Assembly (NCBI RefSeq): GCF_000024085.1
Contig: NC_013166.1
Span: forward strand, 744,001 to 808,000
Source: Kangiella koreensis DSM 16069
GTDB taxonomy: Bacteria; Pseudomonadota; Gammaproteobacteria; Enterobacterales; Kangiellaceae
Reading direction: 5' to 3'
DNA: 64,000 nucleotides
Under the pieces are notes generated by a model. It saw only the letters and a list, made by a program, of their open reading frames with translations, had not been told where the DNA came from and ran no database searches. This document shows, one piece after another, positions 55,167 to 63,039 of the stretch. Position 1 is the first letter of the stretch, and each line of letters opens with the position of its first letter. Made by a program: the position numbers and the translations under genes.

Positions 55167-57392
55167 ATGCCTAAAACCATAAAAATGGGAAGCTGGTTAG
55201 TCTTCCCCGATCGCAATTCGCTAATTTTTCAAGAAGAAGAACATAATATTGAGCCACTGGCTATGGATGTACTGGTTTACTTTACTCAGAATCCGCAAAA
55301 GGTAGTGAGTAGAAGTGAGCTAATTGAAGCTGTCTGGTCAGGAAGGGTTGTTGGTGATCACTCTGTATACAGAATCATTAATAAGCTTCGGCAAATATTG
55401 GCAAGAGATCCAAGTCGGGAATATATCAAAACCATCCGCAAGAAAGGTTATCAGCTAGTATGTGATGTCAGTGTCAGTGTCAGTGGATTGCTTAAGGAAT
55501 CGTTCACAGAAGAGGTTAATGATAACGAGCATGAAAGATTGAGTGAGTCCGGCCTTTTGAGTTCTGACAAAAGCCAACATGGCGTAATGGTAAGTAAAGG
55601 CAAGCTTACCAAAAGGGGGCTTTGGCGGAGCAGTATTTTCTGGGGACTTATATTGTTGATTGTCAGTGTAGTAGGTTTTTTAACCGTAAAGCTTTATTTT
55701 TATTACTCGATGACCAGTTATTCTCGCTCCACCCCTTTGATTACTTTAGATGGAGCTATTAGAGATCCGAGTTTTTCTCCTGATGGTCAGTTTATAGCCT
55801 TTAGTTATCGAGGTGGTGTGCAAGACGACTGGGATATTTATGTGGAATCCCTGGTTGATGGCCGCTTATACCAGATTACGGACGATATTACTGATGAGCT
55901 TAGCCCTTCATGGTCACCCGATGGACGTAAAGTGGCTATTTTACGTTACGATAACCAGCGTTGCATGATTGACGCTATTGCTGTTCCAGTATCTGTTTCT
56001 TCGACTGCAAGTCCTCCTTCTTCTACTGAAGAGAGTGATGCAAGCACTCTGGTCAATTGCTCCGGTGTTTTACAACATAACTCGGTAGTTTGGGGTAAAG
56101 AGGGTAAATACCTCTACTACACCAGCGCTAGCACTAAAGTTTCTCCGCTACAGGTTTTTCGGCTGACGATAAAAACCGGTAAAACTGAGCAATTAACGAA
56201 TTACACTCAAGGGGAAACTCGAGGAGCTCTTGGTATAAAACTATCTCCCGAGAATAATAAACTCGCCATTCTGAATGATGTTAATTGGCGTAATAGCCGA
56301 ATTGACTTGTTGGATTTAGAGAGCAATAGCGTTAAGACGGTGCGACAGTTGGTGGGATGGAATCGTTACTTCGACTGGTCGAATAAAGGGGAAACCATCA
56401 TTTACAATCGTAATTCAACTGAGATCGATGCCTATCATGTGGGGATGGGGGTTGAAAGAAATATTGTTAAAAATGTTGAGCCAATCTCTTTTCCGACCCA
56501 TTCTCGTATAAAGGATGAGCTGGCGGTAGTTACTGGCCGTAAGGTGGTTAATATTGTTGCTGAGTCATTAGGGGAAGGTGTTGTGAGTGAACAAAAGCCA
56601 CTTACCATTATCTCGTCCAGCTCGATTGATAATTATGCGGAGTATGCAAATACTTCTGACCGAATTGTTTTTGTTTCAAGAAGAACCGGTGAGCCACAAA
56701 TATGGCTTAAAAATACCAATGGAACGGAGCAGCAGTTGACCAGCTTTGAAAGGAATTTCGATATTAGACGAATAAGATGGTCTCCAGATGATGAATCTTT
56801 ATTATTTATACATAATAAATTTCTCTATCAATTATCACTGAATAACATGGAGCTAAAAGTCCTGTATGAAGCGCAAGGTGGAGAGTCTATAGAAGGGGAG
56901 TCATGGACCGTCAATGGTCGTTCAGTGTTATTTTCATCTGATCGTGATGGAGACTGGCAGGTTTATAAACTGTCTTTACAGTCCGAGAACGATAAGGCTA
57001 TACCGAAACAACTAACTCAAAAGGGCGGTTATGCAGCTTTTGAGTCACCGGATCAAGCTGGGATTTTTTTCCTGAAGTATCACACCAAAGGATTATGGTT
57101 TAAAACTTATGGCATGGCTATGAGTGATTCTGACCAAGAGATTCGTATAGTTGACAACATTGATGTCTTTAGTTGGAACAGCATTTACCTTAGGCAAAAT
57201 AATATTTATTACTTATCTAATGACTATCCTAAGATGAGTGTTTACCGTTATGACCTCGCTGAGCAGAAGCGTTTTTTTGTACAAAGCTACTATGGTTCCC
57301 CTTGGTTACTATCCGTGTCTCATCAAGCTGATAAGATTCTCTATCAGAGAAACACTCAAACTCAATCATCATTGGTGTTACTGAAGCCTTGA
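55167..57392 (+). CDS. Membrane-bound CadC/ToxR-type transcriptional regulator with TolB-like propeller
   Basis: The 741-residue protein has an OmpR/PhoB-type winged helix (about residues 5-100; LMD-VLVYFTQNPQKVVSRSELIEAVW, then HSVYRIINKLRQIL and TIRKKGYQLV). One transmembrane helix follows at about 153-177, then a periplasmic domain of WD40/PD40-like blades: FSPDGQFIAFS, WSPDGRKVAIL, WSPDDESLLFI. It thus joins sensing and DNA binding in one chain. A VSVSVSG linker is encoded by three GTCAGT repeats (55467-55484). It is divergent from the exported protein and may control it. The signal is unknown. Confidence 0.85.
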   Translation: MPKTIKMGSWLVFPDRNSLIFQEEEHNIEPLAMDVLVYFTQNPQKVVSRSELIEAVWSGRVVGDHSVYRIINKLRQILARDPSREYIKTIRKKGYQLVCDVSVSVSGLLKESFTEEVNDNEHERLSESGLLSSDKSQHGVMVSKGKLTKRGLWRSSIFWGLILLIVSVVGFLTVKLYFYYSMTSYSRSTPLITLDGAIRDPSFSPDGQFIAFSYRGGVQDDWDIYVESLVDGRLYQITDDITDELSPSWSPDGRKVAILRYDNQRCMIDAIAVPVSVSSTASPPSSTEESDASTLVNCSGVLQHNSVVWGKEGKYLYYTSASTKVSPLQVFRLTIKTGKTEQLTNYTQGETRGALGIKLSPENNKLAILNDVNWRNSRIDLLDLESNSVKTVRQLVGWNRYFDWSNKGETIIYNRNSTEIDAYHVGMGVERNIVKNVEPISFPTHSRIKDELAVVTGRKVVNIVAESLGEGVVSEQKPLTIISSSSIDNYAEYANTSDRIVFVSRRTGEPQIWLKNTNGTEQQLTSFERNFDIRRIRWSPDDESLLFIHNKFLYQLSLNNMELKVLYEAQGGESIEGESWTVNGRSVLFSSDRDGDWQVYKLSLQSENDKAIPKQLTQKGGYAAFESPDQAGIFFLKYHTKGLWFKTYGMAMSDSDQEIRIVDNIDVFSWNSIYLRQNNIYYLSNDYPKMSVYRYDLAEQKRFFVQSYYGSPWLLSVSHQADKILYQRNTQTQSSLVLLKP

Positions 57393-57413
57393 GTCGCTAA
57401 ACTCAGGGCTTCA
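57382..57413. terminator. Hairpin between convergent genes
   Basis: TGAAGCCTTGAG, an eight-base loop and CTCAGGGCTTCA form a 12-bp stem (one G-T) spanning the regulator stop codon. No T-run follows, so its role as terminator is less sure. Confidence 0.6.
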
Positions 57414-57424
57414 ATACTGCTATA

Positions 57425-57622
57425 TCAATTTACATTGCACCAAACACCAAACAATCGACACATCATGCCTCGCTCAGAGGTATCTTCGCCATCGTTGCCT
57501 GTTCCCGGCTCATCAGCTTGGAGCAGGAGAGGGCTGGCTGCGTTGTTCTGTATATTATTATGAGTTAAGCCGTAGCTAGAACCGATGATTAAAGCTACTA
57601 ATAAAGCAAGTAGTACTTTCAT
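57425..57622 (-). CDS. Small exported peptide, unknown function
   Basis: The 65-residue sequence has a good signal peptide (MKVLLALLVALIIGSSYG), an acidic Gly/Asp/Glu middle and a hydrophobic end with two cysteines, MMCRLFGVWCNVN. AAGGAGAAG lies just before the ATG at 57622, which strongly supports translation. The mature peptide is only about 45 residues; the two cysteines seven apart could form a disulfide loop. I recognise no family. It is convergent with the regulator gene. Confidence 0.7.
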   Translation of the reverse strand: MKVLLALLVALIIGSSYGLTHNNIQNNAASPLLLQADEPGTGNDGEDTSERGMMCRLFGVWCNVN

Positions 57623-58017
57623 TTAACTTCTCCTTCAGCATTATTTCAGTTATTCAACTTATGAGAGCCTCAGGATGAGGCGGGTTAAAGCTTAATTTGC
57701 CTTGTTGTTATTAGCTAGTGAGATTGGTTAATGTTTATTTAATGAAAAGTTAAGCAGATAAGATTCAGTCCGTTGCGGATGGATAGAGAGATAAATCCTT
57801 TGAAAGGCACAGGTTTATCTTTTAAAGCAATTAAGGTATTTTACGGCGCTGTATTGATAATACAAACAGTTGATTTGATTCTAAGTCTTGCTGAGAGCAG
57901 CGATATTTCCTGAGATGGCTGTCGTTACAGCTGGAAATGGCTGTTACTATGTGCTAAAAAGTCTGTGACAATCGACCTCTTACCAGTTACAAGAATTCTT
58001 AAATACGGGGATAGCTG
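57623..58017. other. Intergenic region between small peptide and fadR
   Basis: The 395 bases hold no credible gene. GCCTCA-GGA-TGAGGC (57667-57681) forms a small hairpin in the likely leader of the peptide gene. A CTTACCAGT word (57979-57987) lies upstream of fadR and is described separately. The rest is AT-rich and unremarkable. Confidence 0.5.
57972..57990 (-). promoter_or_regulatory. Candidate FadR operator upstream of fadR
   Basis: Read on the minus strand it is GTAACTGGTAAGAGGTCGA, with the CTGGT(A)NG core of FadR sites. It lies about 30 bases before the fadR start and shares ACTGGTAAG with the site after the gene. Autoregulation is the inference. Confidence 0.35.
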
Positions 58018-58740
58018 ATGGTTTCAACAGCTAAGGCGTTAACGCCAGCTGCTTTTGCAGAACAATATATCGTTGAATCAATCTGGAATGGCAAATTTGC
58101 CGCCGGAACAATTTTACCTGCCGAACGTGAACTGGCAGAGATAATTGGGGTAACGCGCACTACATTACGTGAAGTTTTACAACGTTTGGCTAGAGATGGC
58201 TGGTTAACGATCCAGCACGGCAAGCCAACCAAAGTGAATGACATTTGGCAGTCTGCGACACTGAATGTTCTGGATACTTTGATTACGCTAGATGATGAAG
58301 GATCAATGAAGTTGGCAGATGACCTGCTTCAGGCCAGAACCTCCATTGCTAGTATTTTCCTGCGTCAGGCCGTAAAAAATGACCCTCAGCAGCTTTTAGA
58401 TGTTCTGAAAGAGCTGGATGATGTGGCAAACGATACTGATGGTTATATTGATTTTGACTGGCACTTTCACCATACCGCTACTCGAGCATCTGGAAATCCA
58501 ATTTATACATTGATGCTAAACGGCTTTGAGGCGATTTATTATAAGCTCGGCCGTTTTTATTTTGGCTGGGAGCAGACGCGTAAGCTGGCATACCAATATT
58601 ACAAAGACCTTGAAGAGGCCATTGGTAAAGGTGATGCCGACCAAGTAGTCAAAATCCTTTGGGATTACGGTCATGAGAGCGGTGAGCTGTGGAATAAAGC
58701 TAAATCAGAATTAAAAAGTTTTAGTGAGTTGGGCGCATAA
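58018..58740 (+). CDS. fadR: Fatty-acid metabolism regulator FadR
   Basis: FadR is a GntR-family regulator that represses fatty-acid degradation and activates unsaturated fatty-acid synthesis, released from DNA by long-chain acyl-CoA. The 240-residue protein matches E. coli FadR closely in the winged helix: GTILPAERELAEIIGVTRTTLREVLQRLARDGWLTIQHGKPTKV. The C-terminal acyl-CoA domain has ASGNPIYTLMLNGFEAIYYKLGR and YGHESGELW. GGGGA lies seven bases before the ATG. Confidence 0.96.
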   Translation: MVSTAKALTPAAFAEQYIVESIWNGKFAAGTILPAERELAEIIGVTRTTLREVLQRLARDGWLTIQHGKPTKVNDIWQSATLNVLDTLITLDDEGSMKLADDLLQARTSIASIFLRQAVKNDPQQLLDVLKELDDVANDTDGYIDFDWHFHHTATRASGNPIYTLMLNGFEAIYYKLGRFYFGWEQTRKLAYQYYKDLEEAIGKGDADQVVKILWDYGHESGELWNKAKSELKSFSELGA

Positions 58741-58742
58741 AT

Positions 58743-58759
58743 TACTGGTAAGTCCACTT
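58743..58759 (+). promoter_or_regulatory. Candidate FadR operator upstream of the lipase gene
   Basis: TACTGGTAAGTCCACTT keeps CTGGTA-G-CCA as in the E. coli fadBA operator (ATCTGGTACGACCAGAT). It lies just after the fadR stop and about 100 bases before the lipase start. Confidence 0.4.
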
Positions 58760-58858
58760 GCATAAAACCACTGTTAAAGAGTAGGATTGGGGTAATTCTG
58801 CATATAAACATAACGAATAACGGCTTTTAAGTCGTTTATACCGAATGGGAGTTAAGAG

Positions 58859-61003
58859 ATGAAAAAAGCTTTTTACGGAGTCGCGCTGTTGAGCAGCATG
58901 ATTTTGACGGCTTGTACTGACGGTCCAGAAGAACCAAAGATTCCAGGTATTGGTGAGGGTAGCACAAAGCTAGTCGCGCCAGTATTTGCACCAGGCAATG
59001 GTGAGTTGCCAATTCCAAATGATGTGCTGTTCAGTGGCACAGCTGATTTAACTCTTAACATCCCAACGGATGACCCAACTGATATGTCTAATCCACAAAA
59101 TGCGATCAGTGCATTAGATGGTTGGTCAACTCATGCTCCTTTTAGCATTGAGTTCCGAGGCGCAATTGATGGCTCAACTGTTGTACCCGGTCAGACTGTT
59201 CGGTTATTTAAAGTCTCGGTTAATCGCCCAGAAGCTATCCCGGGCACAGGTATCCCTGCACCAACAGGCCCTGTGACTGGTGTTGAAGCTGAGTTAGTGG
59301 CGGGTGTAGATTTCGTCGCTGTCCCTGCAAGTTCAACTTCTGTTGGCATTATACCGTTGAGGCCTCTAGAGCCGCAAGCCAGCTATATGGTTGTAGTAAC
59401 CGATGGTATTTTGGATGCTAATGGTAATGCAGTGATTTCTGATGCACAGTTCTCAGTTGTTAAGTCTCCAGATCCAATTCCTGAAGGTAGCGCCACAGCA
59501 GGCTTAGAGCCGTTACGTCAATTAACGCAAGCGATGCTGGCAGCTTCATCAAGTGCTGGTATTGATAGTGATGACGTGGTTTTGACTTATCAGTTTACTG
59601 TTCAATCAGTTGCTAATGCATTAATTACAGCGAATAACGCTTATGTTCAAGTTGCAGCTGATGATTTCGGGGTACGACCTACTTCTAGCTTCTCTAGTCT
59701 GTTTACAGACACCACGCCATTTACTGGAATAGGTGCAGCTAACCTTTATAAAGGTGAGGTGACGCTTCCTTATTTGTTGTCTGCTCCAAGCGTAGAGAAT
59801 CCAACTGCTGTATTAAATAGTCCATGGGTTGGTGCTGACCAGATTCCAACGGAACAAGGCCCTGTGCCAAATCCATTAGCAGGAGCCCCTATCACTTATG
59901 CGAACCCGCTAGCACAAAAAACGGGTGATGAGGTTGTTCCACTGCTAGTATCCTTGCCTAAGAATATTAACTGTCCAAAACCATATCCTGTGATGATTTT
60001 CCAACATGGTATCACCAGTAACCGTACCGCTATGCTGGGAATTGCAGATACTATGGCTGGTGCATGTACAGCAGTTGTAGCGATGGATCTACCATTGCAT
60101 GGTATTGCGGCTGATAACCTAGTGCATTTAGGCCTGCAACAGGCTAGTGGTGGTGCAATCGGTATTTTTGAAGGTTATGCCGCTGGTGATGTGCGCGAAC
60201 GTACTTTTGGTGTTGATTACATTGATAATGACACATCTGCACCTGGACCAGATACTATCCCTGATCCCTCTGGTGCTCATACTATTAATTTGACTAATTT
60301 AGTAGTTTCTCGTGATAATTTACGTCAGGCTGTACTAGATCTTCTAGTATTGGAAGAAGCAATTCCTGCAATGGATGTTGACGGTGATACGCAGCCAGAC
60401 TTCGATGAGAATAACATTAGTTTCATGGGTCATTCTCTGGGAGGCATTGCGGGTTCCAAGTTTATTGGTCTGAGCGATAAGGTTAAAGTAAGCGTACAGG
60501 CAACAACTTCGGGCAGTATTGCTCAAATGCTTGATGGTTCAGCGTCATTCAGTCCACGTATTCGTGGTGGCTTAGCAGCAGCATCTGGTATTCCCGTGGA
60601 TGATCCTGCTTTTGAGTCAGCAGTTTTGAAGCCGTTCTTGTTTGCAGCACAAACAGTTGTAGATTCTGGCGACCCTGTCAACTATGCAGCTTTGGCACAG
60701 ATGCAGGCAACACCAATGTTGGCGTTACAGGTACAGAATGATCAGGTAGTACCTAATGCAGTTTCTGGGGCTCCTCTTGCAGGAAGCATTCCTCACGCTG
60801 CGTTATTTGCTTTACCGACTGTAACTGAATCTACAGCCACAGATCGTGCTTTCTTGAAGTATGTTTCAGGTGACCATGCTTCGCCACTAAGCCCATCTGC
60901 GGATGCGGCGGTAACAGTTTCAATGCAAACTGCTATCGCTAACTTCATTGCCTCCGGTGGCACACAAGTTGTTGTAAATGACCCTTCTTTGGTTGAAGAA
61001 TAA
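58859..61003 (+). CDS. VolA/Pla-1-type surface lipase/phospholipase lipoprotein
   Basis: The 714-residue protein has a lipoprotein signal with lipobox LTAC (Cys at about residue 19), so it is anchored in the outer membrane. An alpha/beta-hydrolase core has ISFMGHSLGGIAGS with nucleophile Ser526. The N-terminal part (residues 30-330) is rich in Pro/Thr/Val and resembles the VolA/Pla-1/cef family, where Vibrio VolA cuts lysophosphatidylcholine to free fatty acids. Its place next to fadR and the FadR-like operator fit use of exogenous lipids. GGGAG precedes the ATG. Confidence 0.88.
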   Translation: MKKAFYGVALLSSMILTACTDGPEEPKIPGIGEGSTKLVAPVFAPGNGELPIPNDVLFSGTADLTLNIPTDDPTDMSNPQNAISALDGWSTHAPFSIEFRGAIDGSTVVPGQTVRLFKVSVNRPEAIPGTGIPAPTGPVTGVEAELVAGVDFVAVPASSTSVGIIPLRPLEPQASYMVVVTDGILDANGNAVISDAQFSVVKSPDPIPEGSATAGLEPLRQLTQAMLAASSSAGIDSDDVVLTYQFTVQSVANALITANNAYVQVAADDFGVRPTSSFSSLFTDTTPFTGIGAANLYKGEVTLPYLLSAPSVENPTAVLNSPWVGADQIPTEQGPVPNPLAGAPITYANPLAQKTGDEVVPLLVSLPKNINCPKPYPVMIFQHGITSNRTAMLGIADTMAGACTAVVAMDLPLHGIAADNLVHLGLQQASGGAIGIFEGYAAGDVRERTFGVDYIDNDTSAPGPDTIPDPSGAHTINLTNLVVSRDNLRQAVLDLLVLEEAIPAMDVDGDTQPDFDENNISFMGHSLGGIAGSKFIGLSDKVKVSVQATTSGSIAQMLDGSASFSPRIRGGLAAASGIPVDDPAFESAVLKPFLFAAQTVVDSGDPVNYAALAQMQATPMLALQVQNDQVVPNAVSGAPLAGSIPHAALFALPTVTESTATDRAFLKYVSGDHASPLSPSADAAVTVSMQTAIANFIASGGTQVVVNDPSLVEE

Positions 61004-61025
61004 GCCAAAAAGTCGATATTCATTA

Positions 61026-61050
61026 AAGCCCTCGATTGAGGGCTTTTTTG
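61026..61050 (+). terminator. Rho-independent terminator of the lipase gene
   Basis: AAGCCCTC, GATT loop, GAGGGCTT and six Ts. Confidence 0.93.
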
Positions 61051-61204
61051 TGCCTGATATTTACCATAAGTGAGTAAAGAAGCTTATGGTGGTAACAGTT
61101 ATACCTTTAGCTAAGTCGGTGTTAAAATAGCCAACTATTTTGTGCTCAAAGGCTTATTTGCCTGAGCAAAACAAGAATTGACAGTCTGACATTCGGAGAA
61201 TGAC

Positions 61205-62359
61205 TTGGAATTTTTAAGCGAATACGGTTTATTTTTATTGAAAACAGCCACCATTGCAGTGGTTGTCATCATTATTATCAGCATGCTGATTAGTGAGGGC
61301 CAAAGACAGCGCTCAACAAGCAAGGGTGATATTAAGGTAGTCAATCTTGGCGAGACAATTAAAGACAATAGCCAATCGATCAAAAATGAAATCCTGACTA
61401 ATGCAGAGTATAAGCAGCTTCTTAAGGAAGAGAAGGAGCGTGATAAAAAGCAGGAAAAGGACGCTAAGCAAAAACTTAAGCATGCTAAAAAGTCTTCTAG
61501 TAAAGTATCAAATGAACCGGTTGTTGCCATTGAAACAACTGGTGATAAAACATCAGACGAAGAGGGCAATGTTGTTGCGGTTGAAGGCTCTAGCGATAGC
61601 CCTCAAAGAATGTATGTCATTGACTTTGAAGGTGATATTCATGCATCGGGAGTAGAGTCTTTACGCGAAGAAGTCACTGCTATTTTGGCAACCGCTAATA
61701 AAAGTGATCAGGTTATGATTCGTCTAGAGAGCCCTGGGGGGCTTGTTCACAGTTATGGTCTTGCTGCTTCGCAATTAAAAAGAATTCGTGACGCCGGTTT
61801 AAAGTTGACCATTTCCGTTGATGAAGTTGCAGCCAGTGGTGGATATATGATGGCCTGTGTTGCTGATGAATTGATTGCCGCACCATTTGCAATATTAGGT
61901 TCTATTGGCGTTGTTGCAGAGATTCCAAATTTTAACCGCTTGTTGCAAAAAGCCAATATTGATTATGAACAGCATACCGCAGGTCAACACAAACGCACTT
62001 TAACAATGTTCGGTCAAAATACCACCGCGTCACGCGAGAAATTTAAGCAAGAGCTAGAAGAAACGCATCAGTTATTTAAAGCTTTTATCCATGAGAATCG
62101 TCCAGCTTTGGATTTGAATAAAGTAGCAACTGGTGAACACTGGTATGGTCGACAAGCTTTAGAGCTTGGCTTGGTTGATAAGCTTCAAACCAGCGATGAT
62201 GTTATTCTTGATGCCCTCAATACTATGGACGTGTATTCCATTAAATATGATATACGTAAACCATTAACTGAGCGCTTGTCGGTCAACTTATATCAGGCCA
62301 TGGATAAGTTTGTTCTACGTTGGATACAACGTTCTTCACAAAGCAATATCTTTAAATAA
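61205..62359 (+). CDS. sohB: SohB inner-membrane serine protease (S49 family)
   Basis: SohB is a signal-peptide-peptidase-like protease. The 384-residue protein (E. coli 349) has one N-terminal membrane helix, a Lys/Glu-rich coiled segment (about residues 65-100) that accounts for part of the extra length, and the S49 core. The catalytic Ser211 is in DEVAASGGYMMACVAD and Lys263 in QHKRTLTMFGQNT. The start is TTG 61205 with GGAG six bases upstream; an ATG five bases earlier is out of frame. tpm follows after 15 bases. Confidence 0.92.
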   Translation: MEFLSEYGLFLLKTATIAVVVIIIISMLISEGQRQRSTSKGDIKVVNLGETIKDNSQSIKNEILTNAEYKQLLKEEKERDKKQEKDAKQKLKHAKKSSSKVSNEPVVAIETTGDKTSDEEGNVVAVEGSSDSPQRMYVIDFEGDIHASGVESLREEVTAILATANKSDQVMIRLESPGGLVHSYGLAASQLKRIRDAGLKLTISVDEVAASGGYMMACVADELIAAPFAILGSIGVVAEIPNFNRLLQKANIDYEQHTAGQHKRTLTMFGQNTTASREKFKQELEETHQLFKAFIHENRPALDLNKVATGEHWYGRQALELGLVDKLQTSDDVILDALNTMDVYSIKYDIRKPLTERLSVNLYQAMDKFVLRWIQRSSQSNIFK

Positions 62360-62374
62360 AACACTCCTTATTTT

Positions 62375-63037
62375 ATGGATTTTGAATTCTGGGATAATTG
62401 CTGGCAGCGTGAGTCTCAGCCATTTCATCTGGCTGAGGCGCATACATTTCTGGTTAAGTACGTCAATAAACTCTTTAATAAGAGTGAAAAAGTCTTGGTT
62501 CCCCTGTCCGGTAAATCTCTTGATTTGCTGTTCCTTGCTGAACAGGGCTATTATCCAGTCGGGGTTGAGTTTAATCCCAAAGCGGTCAATCGTTTTATAC
62601 AAGAAAATCAACTGGAGTTTTCCTCACAAACGTTTCCCGTCGCTAATGGAAACGAGTTAATTCGTTATCATAATGACACTATGGAAGTGTGGTTGGCGGA
62701 TTTTTTTGAGGTTACCGAAAATCACATTGGGACATTTGAGCAAGTCTATGACCGTGCGGCGTTCATTGCATTACCCGATCAAATGCGAACCTCTTATGCC
62801 AAACACTTGAAAAGCTTATTGGCGGACAATGCAACCATCCTTTTGGTGACCATGGATTATCTGCCGGATGAAATGTCTGGGCCTCCTTTTCACATCACTT
62901 TGGATGAAATCAAACAACAGTTTCCGGATGGGGAAGTTGAAGAGCTGTGTCGTTGCAGCTTGTTAGACAGTCACCCACGCTGGAAAGAACTCAATCTCAG
63001 TCGTCTGGACGAAGTCCTATACCAAATTACGTTTTAA
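62375..63037 (+). CDS. tpm: Thiopurine S-methyltransferase family protein
   Basis: The 220-residue SAM-dependent methyltransferase has FWDNCWQRES at the start, PLSGKSLDLLFLAEQGYYPVGVE as the SAM motif (PLSGKS where most have PLCGKS) and DRAAFIALPDQMR, all typical of bacterial thiopurine methyltransferases, which also methylate selenium and tellurium compounds. It overlaps no neighbour; the S9 peptidase starts 3 bases after it. Confidence 0.93.
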   Translation: MDFEFWDNCWQRESQPFHLAEAHTFLVKYVNKLFNKSEKVLVPLSGKSLDLLFLAEQGYYPVGVEFNPKAVNRFIQENQLEFSSQTFPVANGNELIRYHNDTMEVWLADFFEVTENHIGTFEQVYDRAAFIALPDQMRTSYAKHLKSLLADNATILLVTMDYLPDEMSGPPFHITLDEIKQQFPDGEVEELCRCSLLDSHPRWKELNLSRLDEVLYQITF

Positions 63038-63039
63038 TT

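Noticed and set aside
61135..61569. 144-codon minus-strand reading frame rich in Ser and Leu
   Set aside because: It is antisense to the Lys/Glu-rich segment of sohB; the Ser/Leu/Phe bias is the reverse complement of that segment.
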